Shown: piece after piece, positions 7,779 to 14,504 of the stretch
Layout of the letters: every line of letters begins with the position of its first letter
How positions within the stretch are numbered: the first letter of the stretch is position 1
Assembly: GCA_003132645.1 (NCBI GenBank)
Contig: PKYM01000302.1
Span: 1-19,050, forward strand
Reading direction: 5' to 3'
From: Actinomycetota bacterium
GTDB taxonomy: Bacteria > Actinomycetota > Thermoleophilia > UBA2241
Length of the DNA stretch: 19,050 bases
The notes under the pieces: generated by a model
What the model was told of the DNA's origin: nothing
Databases searched by the model: none
What the model saw: the letters and a program-made list of their open reading frames with translations, nothing else
Made by a program: the position numbers and the translations under genes

Positions 7779-8350
7779 ACGCCGAGACCTGGTGGTTTCT
7801 CTGTCGGGCCTCGGGCATCGTGGCCTGGCTCATGCTGACCGCGTCGGTGCTGTGGGGGGTCGTCCTGTCGACCGACCTGTTCCCCAGGCGCCGACGGGTG
7901 GCGTGGCTGCTCGACCTGCATCGCTGGCTCGGCGGACTCACGGTCTTCTTCATCGCCGGTCATGTGGCTGCCGTCCTTCTCGACCGCAACGCGCACTTCC
8001 GCGCTGTCGACGTCGTCGTGCCGTATGCGAGTGCCTGGAGGCCCACGGCGATCGCGGCGGGCGTCGTGGCCCTGTGGTTTCTGATCGCCGTCGAGGGCAC
8101 CGCCCTGGCTATGAAGCGGCTCTCCCGCAAGTGGTGGCGCGACGTCCACATACTGAGCTACTCGGTCTTCTGGCTGGCGACTCTGCACGCCGCCCTCGCC
8201 GGCGCCGACTCGTCGAAGCCGCTCTATGTGGTGACCTCGCTGGCGGCCGTGTCCGTGGTCGTCTTCGCCGCGTCGTACCGGATACTCACGCATGGCTTGC
8301 CCAAACGCCGCCCCGCACCCGCGCAACGGACCCGCGACCTGGTCGCGTGA
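7775..8350 (+). CDS. Ferric-reductase-like transmembrane haem protein
   Basis: 191 residues with about five to six membrane segments. Four His are placed as in the ferric-reductase/YedZ (MsrQ) membrane domain: His49 (LDLHRWLGG) and His63 (AGHVAAVL), 14 apart, and His125 (RDVHILSY) and His138 (TLHAALAG), 13 apart. These would hold two stacked b-type haems that carry electrons across the membrane. There is no FAD/NAD-binding reductase domain, so it is a membrane-only form that needs a partner donor. ATGA overlap couples it to apbE, a pairing seen in flavin-linked envelope electron-transfer systems. It is the last operon gene and ends one base before the convergent DeoR-family gene. Confidence 0.88.
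   Translation: MNAETWWFLCRASGIVAWLMLTASVLWGVVLSTDLFPRRRRVAWLLDLHRWLGGLTVFFIAGHVAAVLLDRNAHFRAVDVVVPYASAWRPTAIAAGVVALWFLIAVEGTALAMKRLSRKWWRDVHILSYSVFWLATLHAALAGADSSKPLYVVTSLAAVSVVVFAASYRILTHGLPKRRPAPAQRTRDLVA
8333..8347. terminator. Short palindrome at the convergent gene ends (possible terminator)
   Basis: CGCGACC (8333-8339) and GGTCGCG (8341-8347) are exact reverse complements around one central base; as RNA this gives a 6-pair stem with a 3-base loop. It sits in the last codons of the ferric-reductase-like gene, next to the convergent DeoR-family stop. No T-run follows, so this is weak. Confidence 0.25.
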
Positions 8351-8351
8351 C

Positions 8352-9113
8352 CTAGGTCTGCGTCACCGTCACGCCGGCCGCCTCGAGACGCGCGAGCTCG
8401 GCGGCGTCGGCGCTCGTGTCGGTGATCAGCTCGTCGACCGCCTCGACGTCGCAGATGCGCGCCAGCGCCAGCTTGCCGACCTTGGAACCGTCGGCTACGA
8501 CGATCACCCGGTGCGCCCTGCCGATCATGGCGCGGTTGGTGGCGGCCTCGACCTCGTGATAGGTCGTGAGACCGCCGCCGATCGAGATGCCGTCGACGCC
8601 CACCACTACGATGTCGAGGTTCAGGCCCGCCAGGGTGGATTCGGCCAGCGGGCCGACCAGCTCATAGGATTCGCTGCGCGCCGTCCCGCCCGTGACGATC
8701 AGCTTGATGTCGGGGTGCAGCGCCAGGTCTGAAGCGATGTTCAGGGCGTTGGTGACGACGGTCAGGCCGAGGCGGTCGGCCAGGCGGCGGGCGACCTCGG
8801 TCGTGGTCGTGCCGCCGGTCATGCCGACCGTGGCGACGGTGTCGTCGACGCGCTCGGCCGCCACGGCGGCGATGCGCCGTTTCTCGCCTTTGTGGCTGCC
8901 GCTGCGGTAGCGCAGCGGCAGCTCGTAGACGGTCGCATTGGCGACGGCGCCGCCATGGGTGCGCGACAGCAGGTGTTGCTCTTCGAGAAGCTGCAGGTCG
9001 CGCCGCACCGATGCCGTCGACACGCCGAGCTCGGTGGCGACCCCGCTCACGCCCACAGAGCCGGTCTGCGAGAGTCGCTCGAGGATCAGGCTGAGGCGTT
9101 CCTCCTGGCGCAT
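8352..9113 (-). CDS. DeoR/GlpR-family transcriptional regulator of carbohydrate use
   Basis: 253 residues, the usual DeoR-family length. An N-terminal winged helix (6-57) carries the family signature: GVATELGVSTASVRRDLQLL, then HGGAV (53-57). The C-terminal sugar-phosphate-sensing domain (about 75-235) shows GMTGGTTTTEVARRL, TNALNIA, VTGGTARSESYELVGP, VGVDGIS and VADGSKVGK. Family members usually repress until a phosphorylated sugar binds. It is divergent from the SIS-isomerase/ABC-transporter run, with 68 bases between starts. Direct repeats in that gap recur before the GH4 gene, so it probably controls both halves of the locus and itself. The start ATG fits the domain start, although no good ribosome site is seen. 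Confidence 0.93.
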   Translation of the reverse strand: MRQEERLSLILERLSQTGSVGVSGVATELGVSTASVRRDLQLLEEQHLLSRTHGGAVANATVYELPLRYRSGSHKGEKRRIAAVAAERVDDTVATVGMTGGTTTTEVARRLADRLGLTVVTNALNIASDLALHPDIKLIVTGGTARSESYELVGPLAESTLAGLNLDIVVVGVDGISIGGGLTTYHEVEAATNRAMIGRAHRVIVVADGSKVGKLALARICDVEAVDELITDTSADAAELARLEAAGVTVTQT

Positions 9114-9144
9114 GCGGCGATGGTATCACAGGAACACGGCGATG

Positions 9145-9182
9145 TTGCTTTGTAATTGATTCGACCATAAACTAGTCACAAA
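9145..9182. promoter_or_regulatory. Promoter and probable DeoR operator; leaderless start for the SIS gene
   Basis: Plus strand: TTGCTT (9145-9150), 17 bases, TAAACT (9168-9173) make a plausible -35/-10 pair, placing transcription start at about 9180-9182, on the ATG itself. No ribosome site precedes that ATG. Overlapping it is the direct repeat CATAAA (9166-9171) and CACAAA (9177-9182), period 11. The whole of 9149-9182 is also an imperfect palindrome with TTTGT and ACAAA ends. The same direct repeat occurs at 18224-18240. On the minus strand TTGTGA could serve as -35 for the repressor gene. A bound repressor would block both promoters. Confidence 0.55.
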
Positions 9183-10087
9183 TGAACAGGACCACGAAGG
9201 AAATAGAGTCACAACCGGCCTGCTGGCGCCGCGCCGCGAAGCTCGCGGCCGAGCCCGGGACGGTTGCTGCGCTGCCCGAGCGAGGCGCCGATGTCGCCGT
9301 CGCGGGCTGCGGCACCTCCTTCTACATCGCCCAGGCCTACGCGGCCCTGCGCGAGGCCCGGGGACTGGGCCGCACCGACGCCTTCGCCGCCTCCGAGTTT
9401 CCCACGATGCGCTCCTACCCCGATCTCGTGGCGATCTCGCGGTCGGGCACGACGTCCGAGGTCGCGGCGCTGCTGGCGGGATTGCCGGCGCAGACGAGGT
9501 CTGTGCTGCTCACGGCGGTCGCCGACTCGCCCTGCGCGCGCCACGCGCGCGAGGTGATACTGCTCGACTTCGCCGACGAGGAGTCGGTCGTGCAGACACG
9601 GTTCGCGACCTCGGCGCTCGTTCTGTTGCAGGCAGCGCTGGGCGACGACACCGAGGCGGCGGCGAGGGCCGCCGAGGCGGCCCTCGCCGCCGCCCTCCCA
9701 CTCGAACCCGGCACGCTCGACCAGATCACGTTCCTCGGCACCGGCTGGACCGTCGGCCTCGCCAGCGAGGCCGCGCTCAAGCTGCGCGAATCGGCCCAGG
9801 CCTGGGCCGAAGCCTACCCGGCGATGGAGTACCGTCACGGTCCCATCGGCATCGCCCAGCGCGGCCGGGCGGTCTGGCCCCTGGGGCCCTTGCCGGCCGG
9901 CCTCGCCGACGAGATCCTCGCCACCGGGGCGCAGATCGCCGACACCGCCGGGCTCGAGCCGCTGGCCGCGCTCGTGCTCGCGCAGCGCTACGCCGCCGCT
10001 GAGGCCGCGTACCGCGGTCTAGACCAGGACCGTCCCCGCAACCTGACGCGGTCGGTCATCCTGTCTGCCGGCGAGATGACGAGTTGA
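9182..10087 (+). CDS. Double-SIS-domain sugar-phosphate isomerase/deaminase (GlmS C-terminal/AgaS-like)
   Basis: 301 residues with two SIS domains (about 35-165 and 175-280) and no glutaminase domain. Sugar-phosphate loop motifs are CGTSFYIA (43-50) and SRSGTTSEV (86-94). The second half has LGTGWT, ALKLRESAQAWAEAYPAMEYRHGP (Glu216, His219) and a C-terminal DRPRNLTRSV. Relatives convert aminosugar phosphates to keto-sugar phosphates, releasing ammonia, or cleave glycated amino-acid phosphates. Position 290 is Arg where the GlmS C-terminal motif (NLAKSV) has its Schiff-base Lys, so the chemistry may differ from GlmS. It lacks a ribosome site and is probably read from a leaderless transcript. 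First gene of the transporter run and divergent from the DeoR repressor, which fits a role in the catabolic step that yields or removes the inducer. Exact substrate unknown; galactosamine 6-phosphate is a reasonable guess. Confidence 0.85.
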   Translation: MNRTTKEIESQPACWRRAAKLAAEPGTVAALPERGADVAVAGCGTSFYIAQAYAALREARGLGRTDAFAASEFPTMRSYPDLVAISRSGTTSEVAALLAGLPAQTRSVLLTAVADSPCARHAREVILLDFADEESVVQTRFATSALVLLQAALGDDTEAAARAAEAALAAALPLEPGTLDQITFLGTGWTVGLASEAALKLRESAQAWAEAYPAMEYRHGPIGIAQRGRAVWPLGPLPAGLADEILATGAQIADTAGLEPLAALVLAQRYAAAEAAYRGLDQDRPRNLTRSVILSAGEMTS

Positions 10088-10093
10088 CCGGCT

Positions 10094-10119
10094 CGCCCCG
10101 CATCGCCGCGCCCCGCATC
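10094..10119 (+). repeat. 11-base direct repeat, period 15, at the SIS/binding-protein junction
   Basis: CGCCCCGCATC occurs at 10094-10104 and again, identical, at 10109-10119, with 4 bases between. It lies in the 59-base gap between the SIS gene stop and the binding-protein ATG. It resembles the longer junction repeats elsewhere in this locus. Confidence 0.6.
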
Positions 10120-10146
10120 CGTCTCGCCAGCCACGGAGGTACCACG

Positions 10147-11469
10147 ATGACCCGCTCACGCTTCGCCTGCAGGGCGGCGCTCGCTTTCGTCGCCGTCGCC
10201 GTCCTCGCCCTCGTCTCCGCGCTGCTGGTCGCCGGCTGCGGCAGCTCTTCGACGACCTCGAGCTCGTCGCCGGGCACGGCCGGCAGCGGCACCGTCACGA
10301 TCTGGCACGGCTACACCGACGTCGAGCGCACAGCCACCGACCAGGCGGTCGCCGACTACAACGCCACGAACCCGGCGTGGAAGGTCAAGGCGGTGTTTGC
10401 CGGCAACAACGACTACGCCCTGACCAAGCTGCAGACCGCCCTCGTCGCCGGCAAGGCGCCCGACATCGCCTACCAGTACGGCTCGTCGATGGCGCTGCTG
10501 GCCAAGCTGCCGCAGGTCGTCGACCTCACCTCCAGGGTGAAGGATCCGGCCTTCGACTGGAACGACTTCTTCCCGGCCGTGCGTCTGGCGACCATGGTGA
10601 ACAGCAAGGTGCTGGGCGTGCCGGCACTGGTCGACAACCTGGCCCTCGTCTACAACAAAAAGCTCTTCGATCAGGCCGGCGTAGCCTATCCGACGGCGCA
10701 GTGGACCTGGGACGATTTCCGCGCCGCGGCCAAGAAGCTCACCAACGCTTCGGCCAAGCAGTTCGGCTGGGCCTACGTCAACGACGGCAGCGAGGACACC
10801 GTGTGGCGCTTCCTCGCTCTGCTCTGGGAGGCCAACGGCGACCTGCTCACGCCCGACAACAGCAAGGCCGCTTTCAACTCGCCCGCCGGTCTGAAGGCCA
10901 TGACCTTGCTCCACAACATGGCCATCCAGGACCACTCGATCTACCTCGACAACGGCAACGGCAACTACCTGAACGTCTTCAACGCCGGCAAGATCGCGAT
11001 GCTCTGGACCGGCCCATGGGACATCTCCTCGATCAATCCCGGCGTGCGGTTCGGCGTGCAGATCCTGCCCGCCGACGTGAGCCACGCCACGATCGCCGGC
11101 CCCGATAACTACGTCGTGACGAACAACGGCGCGCAGCGGGTGCAGGGCGCCTGGGACTTCATCAAGTGGTTCACCTCACCCCAGGAGCACCTGAAGTACG
11201 CGACCCAGACAGGGCACCTGCCCCTGCGCAAGTCCGAAACGAAGCTGCCCGGCTACAAGGCCTATCTCGCCAAGTTCCCGTCGTCGGCGGTGTATGTGGC
11301 CAACCTCGACAACGTCACCAAGGCGCGGCCCAACATCGCCGCCTATCCGCGGATCTCGCAGGCGCTGGGGCAGGCCGTGCAGGCGGTGTTGCTCGGCAAG
11401 ATGACGCCGCAGCAGGCGCTGTCCAGCGCCGAGCAGCAGGTCAACAGCATCCTGGCGTCGGGGCAGTGA
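10147..11469 (+). CDS. Sugar ABC transporter substrate-binding lipoprotein (family 1, MalE/UgpB-like)
   Basis: 440 residues from ATG 10147. GGAGGT at 10135-10140 is ideally placed for this ATG; the frame is open further up to a TTG at 10084, which has no ribosome site and would add 21 residues before the signal peptide. The signal peptide has a basic start, a long Ala/Val/Leu core and a lipobox LVAGC with Cys31, so the protein is lipid-anchored outside the membrane. A Ser/Thr linker follows, then the SBP_bac_1 pattern: VTIWHGYT, TKLQTALVAGKAPDIAY, GVPALVDNLALVYNKKLFDQAG, NAGKIAMLWTGPW and AWDFIKWFTSPQEHLKYA. It captures an oligosaccharide or glycoside for the two permeases that follow. The surrounding enzymes suggest a galactose-type ligand. 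Confidence 0.92.
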   Translation: MTRSRFACRAALAFVAVAVLALVSALLVAGCGSSSTTSSSSPGTAGSGTVTIWHGYTDVERTATDQAVADYNATNPAWKVKAVFAGNNDYALTKLQTALVAGKAPDIAYQYGSSMALLAKLPQVVDLTSRVKDPAFDWNDFFPAVRLATMVNSKVLGVPALVDNLALVYNKKLFDQAGVAYPTAQWTWDDFRAAAKKLTNASAKQFGWAYVNDGSEDTVWRFLALLWEANGDLLTPDNSKAAFNSPAGLKAMTLLHNMAIQDHSIYLDNGNGNYLNVFNAGKIAMLWTGPWDISSINPGVRFGVQILPADVSHATIAGPDNYVVTNNGAQRVQGAWDFIKWFTSPQEHLKYATQTGHLPLRKSETKLPGYKAYLAKFPSSAVYVANLDNVTKARPNIAAYPRISQALGQAVQAVLLGKMTPQQALSSAEQQVNSILASGQ

Positions 11470-11580
11470 CCGGGGCCGGGAGGCAGTGAGCCGGAGCCGC
11501 AGGCCGTGAGCCGGGGCTGGGGCAGTAAGCCGGAGTTGGGGGCTTTGAAGCCGGGTCTGGGGCAGTGAGTTCGGGCCGCG
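11461..11580 (+). repeat. About six degenerate 20-base tandem repeats spanning the binding-protein/permease junction
   Basis: Units of 19-21 bases begin at 11461, 11482, 11502, 11521, 11541 and 11561, with core GGCAGTGAGCCGGAG/GCYGG. The first unit contains the TGA stop of the binding-protein gene (11467-11469); the last contains the GTG start of the permease (11565-11567) in the same GGCAGTGA context. The array therefore fills the 95-base gap exactly from stop to start. It looks like repeated duplication of an ancestral compact junction. Confidence 0.8.
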
Positions 11581-12470
11581 CCTCCTTTCGCGACCGTCTC
11601 TTCGCCAGCGATCACGTCGCCGGCTGGCTGTTCGTGTCGCCGGCCGTGGTGCTGATCGGCTTGTTCGGGGTGGCGCCGATCGTCTGGGCGCTGATCATCT
11701 CGTTCCAGAACAACTCGCTGATCACCAGCGGCACGTGGGTCGGCCTGGCCAACTATCGCCACCTGCTGCACGACCCGATGTTCACCGCGTCGGTGCGGCG
11801 CACGATCGTCTACACGCTGCTGTTCGTGCCGATCACGCTGTTCGGGGCGCTGGCCGTGGCCATGGCGCTCAACCGCCGCCTGCACGGCATACGCTTCTAC
11901 CGCACAGCGGTGTTCGCGCCGGTGGTCACCTCGACCGTGGCCACGGCGATCATGTTCAGCTGGCTGCTCGACCCCTACTTCGGGATCGTCAACGTCGTTC
12001 TAAACAAGCTCGGCGTGGCTTCGCAGGGCTTCTTCCAGAATCCCGGCCAGGCGCTCTACTGTATCGTCCTCGTGACCGTGTGGGGCTGGCTCGGCTTTGC
12101 CGTGGTGATCTACCTGGCGGCCCTGCAGGGCATACCGCGCGAGCTGCTCGAGGCCGCCGAGATCGACGGCGCGACCCGCTGGCGAGCCTTCTGGCGGGTG
12201 CAGTTCCCGCTGCTCGGACCGACCACCCTGTTCCTCGTCGTCTGGCTCACGATCAACTCGCTGCAGCTCTTCGACGAGATCTACGTGATCACCCGCGGAG
12301 GGCCGCTGGCCAGCACGACCGTGGTCGTCTACTACCTGTTCCAGCAGGCCTTCGCCTTCTTCCAGGCGGGCTACGCCACGGCGATCGCCTACGTGGTCTT
12401 CCTGGCGATCCTGGCCCTGACCGTCGTGCAGCTTCTGATCGGTCGCAAGCTCGTCCACTACCGCTCGTAG
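11565..12470 (+). CDS. Sugar ABC transporter permease, MalF type
   Basis: 301 residues with six hydrophobic segments (about 19-46, 80-101, 115-135, 163-186, 217-240, 270-292). The cytoplasmic EAA loop that docks on the ATPase reads ELLEAAEIDGATRWRAFWRV (193-212), followed by QFPLLGPT. Together with the next gene it forms the transmembrane channel of a type I sugar importer. The start is GTG 11565, lying inside a tandem repeat; the ribosome site (CTGGGGCA) is weak, so expression may depend on coupling to the upstream gene. Nine bases separate it from the MalG-type gene. Confidence 0.93.
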   Translation: MSSGRASFRDRLFASDHVAGWLFVSPAVVLIGLFGVAPIVWALIISFQNNSLITSGTWVGLANYRHLLHDPMFTASVRRTIVYTLLFVPITLFGALAVAMALNRRLHGIRFYRTAVFAPVVTSTVATAIMFSWLLDPYFGIVNVVLNKLGVASQGFFQNPGQALYCIVLVTVWGWLGFAVVIYLAALQGIPRELLEAAEIDGATRWRAFWRVQFPLLGPTTLFLVVWLTINSLQLFDEIYVITRGGPLASTTVVVYYLFQQAFAFFQAGYATAIAYVVFLAILALTVVQLLIGRKLVHYRS

Positions 12471-12479
12471 GGGTCGGCC

Positions 12480-13328
12480 ATGAGCGAAGCCGCCATCAGA
12501 CCCGAGGACCTCACCACCGCCAGGCGCTGGACGCCGAGCCCCTGGCATCTGGTGCTGATCCCGCTCGCGCTCGTCATGCTCTTCCCGTTCTTCTGGCTCG
12601 TGGTGACGAGTCTGCAGACGCTGACGCAGTCGCGCACCTTCGGGTTGCACTTCGCCCTGCAGTTCCACAACTACGTCGACGCCTGGACGCAGGCGCCCTT
12701 CGGCCGCTGGCTGGCCAACACGACGATCGTCTCGGTCACCGTGGTGATCTCCAACCTCGTCTTCTGCAGCCTGGCCGGCTACGCCCTGGCCCGCATGCGG
12801 TTCTTCGGCAGCGGTGCCCTCTTTCTGGTGATCCTCGCGACCCTGATGGTGCCGTTCCAGGTGGTGATGGTGCCGACCTTGCTGATCGTGCGCGGCCTGG
12901 GCCTGGTCGACACGCTGCCGGCGCTGATGGCGCCCAACCTGGTCACCCCGTTCGGTGTGTTCCTGCTGCGGCAGTTCTTCAAGACGATGCCGGTCGAGAT
13001 CGAAGAGGCGGCGCGCATCGACGGCGCCGGCCGCCTCGGGACCCTGGTCAAGGTGGTCATACCGTCGATGCGCGCCCCCCTCGCTACGGTCGGCATCATG
13101 ACGCTGCTGTGGACCTGGAACGACTTTCTCTGGCCGCTGATCGCCATCCAGTCCGAGAAGAACTTCACCCTCCAGCTCGGACTGATGACCTTTCAGGGGG
13201 CGCACACGATCAACTGGCCGCTGGTCATGGCCGGCACGGTCACGACGCAGATCCCCATGCTGGTGATCTTCATCGTGGCCCAGCGCTGGTTCGTGCAGTC
13301 GCTGGCGACACAGGGGCTGAAGGGGTAG
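12480..13328 (+). CDS. Sugar ABC transporter permease, MalG type
   Basis: 282 residues with six membrane segments (first at about 23-46, last at about 250-272). The EAA loop reads EIEEAARIDGAGRLGTLVKV (173-192) followed by VIPSMRAP. MalG-type markers include LANTTIVS and the late NDFLWPL segment. An AGGGGT site precedes the ATG. It pairs with the MalF-type protein to form the import channel and is followed after two bases by the ATPase gene. Confidence 0.93.
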   Translation: MSEAAIRPEDLTTARRWTPSPWHLVLIPLALVMLFPFFWLVVTSLQTLTQSRTFGLHFALQFHNYVDAWTQAPFGRWLANTTIVSVTVVISNLVFCSLAGYALARMRFFGSGALFLVILATLMVPFQVVMVPTLLIVRGLGLVDTLPALMAPNLVTPFGVFLLRQFFKTMPVEIEEAARIDGAGRLGTLVKVVIPSMRAPLATVGIMTLLWTWNDFLWPLIAIQSEKNFTLQLGLMTFQGAHTINWPLVMAGTVTTQIPMLVIFIVAQRWFVQSLATQGLKG

Positions 13329-13330
13329 AG

Positions 13331-14485
13331 ATGGCGACGGTCACGCTCGAAGGAGTGCGCAAGGTCTTTGGCGGCAAGCCGCCGGCGGTGGCGCTCGAGG
13401 GTCTCGATCTGCAGATCGAAGACGGCGAGATGCTGATCCTGGTGGGCCCTTCGGGCTGCGGCAAGACGACGGCGTTACGCTGCGTGGCCGGGCTCGAGCG
13501 GCCCACGTCGGGACGCATCGTGATAGGCGATCGCGAGGTGCAGGAGCTGCCGCCGCGCAAGCGTGACGTGGCCATGGTCTTTCAGAACTACGCCCTGTAT
13601 CCGTACCTGACGGTCTACAACAACCTCGCCTTCGGTCTGAAGGAGCACAAGGTGCCGAGAGCCGAGGTCGACCGGCGGGTACGCGCGATGAGCGCCATCC
13701 TCGGACTCGACCCGCTGCTCTCCCGCCGCCCGGCGGAGCTCTCAGGCGGCCAGTCGCAGCGCGTCGCGATGGGTCGCGCGCTGGTGCGCGAACCCCAGGT
13801 CTTTCTGCTCGACGAGCCGCTTTCCAACCTCGACGCCAAGCTGCGCGGGCAGATGCGGGCCGAGATCCTGGAGCTGCAGCGGCGAGTCGGCGTGACCAGC
13901 CTGTATGTGACCCACGACCAGGCCGAAGCGATGACCCTCGGCGACCGCATCGCCGTGCTGAACGACGGCAGGTTGCTGCAGCTCGGCACGCCGCAGGAGG
14001 TCTTTCGTCACCCCCGCGATCTGTTTGTGGCCGCCTTCATGGGCACGCCGTCGATGAACCTGCTGCGCGGCGAGGTGACCGGCGGCCTGCTGCGCGCCGG
14101 CGGTCTCGAGCTGCGCGCCGCAGGGGTGCCCGACGGTCCTGTGGTGCTCGGCTTTCGGCCCGAGGCCCTGCTGCCGGCCCGTGCCGCCGCCGGCCTGCCG
14201 CGGCTCGAGATGACGGTCGACATGGTCGAGGAGCTCGGCAACGAGACGCTCGTGTACGGCGAGGTGCCGGGCGAGATCGCCTCGATCGAGATCGATCGCG
14301 CCCTGCCGGCGCCGCTGCCGGGTTCGCGTGCCCGCGTAGCCGCCCGCCTGCAGGGTTTCACCGACGTCGACCCCGGCGAGACCCTGCCGCTGGGCTTGCG
14401 CACCGACTCGGTGCATGTATTCGACGCCGCGAGCGGCGCGGCGCTGACGGTCGAGACCGGGGCTCCGGCGCCGGCGGGCGGTTGA
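13331..14485 (+). CDS. Sugar ABC transporter ATP-binding protein, MalK/UgpC type
   Basis: 384 residues from ATG 13331. Walker A GPSGCGKTT (39-47), Q-loop Gln85 (FQNYALYP), signature LSGGQ (137-141; followed by SQR rather than the usual RQR), Walker B VFLLDEP with Glu162, D-loop SNLDAK and switch His195 (YVTHD) are all intact. The C-terminal 130 residues (LGFRPEALLP on) form the OB-fold regulatory region typical of MalK-type subunits. The frame is open far upstream, to 11735, but that part is only the shifted reading of the permease genes; the family match begins at MATVTLEGV. It powers uptake through the two permeases, so the locus has its own dedicated ATPase. Last gene of the plus-strand run, converging on the KbaZ-family gene. 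Confidence 0.94.
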   Translation: MATVTLEGVRKVFGGKPPAVALEGLDLQIEDGEMLILVGPSGCGKTTALRCVAGLERPTSGRIVIGDREVQELPPRKRDVAMVFQNYALYPYLTVYNNLAFGLKEHKVPRAEVDRRVRAMSAILGLDPLLSRRPAELSGGQSQRVAMGRALVREPQVFLLDEPLSNLDAKLRGQMRAEILELQRRVGVTSLYVTHDQAEAMTLGDRIAVLNDGRLLQLGTPQEVFRHPRDLFVAAFMGTPSMNLLRGEVTGGLLRAGGLELRAAGVPDGPVVLGFRPEALLPARAAAGLPRLEMTVDMVEELGNETLVYGEVPGEIASIEIDRALPAPLPGSRARVAARLQGFTDVDPGETLPLGLRTDSVHVFDAASGAALTVETGAPAPAGG

Positions 14486-14496
14486 GCGCCGCCGGC
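14470..14496. terminator. Inverted repeat between convergent operons (possible two-way terminator)
   Basis: GCCGGCGG (14470-14477) and CCGCCGGC (14489-14496) are perfect 8-base complements with an 11-base loop that holds the ATPase stop codon. The 19-base convergent gap (14486-14504) needs termination in both directions. The stem is strong but lacks a T-run on either side. Confidence 0.35.
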
Positions 14497-14504
14497 CCGG
14501 GCGT

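Noticed and set aside
10084..10146. TTG at 10084 as the start of the sugar-binding protein (ORF of 461 codons)
   Set aside because: ATG 10147 has a GGAGGT site six bases before it and begins a normal lipoprotein signal peptide; the TTG does not.
11461..11580. CRISPR array
   Set aside because: The 20-base units are directly adjacent with no unique spacers and no cas genes, so this is an ordinary tandem repeat.
11735..13330. Long open frame that would extend the ATPase gene upstream to 916 codons
   Set aside because: The extension is the shifted reading of the MalF- and MalG-type permease genes, is rich in Arg/Gly/Pro/Asp, and the ATPase family match begins exactly at the ATG at 13331.
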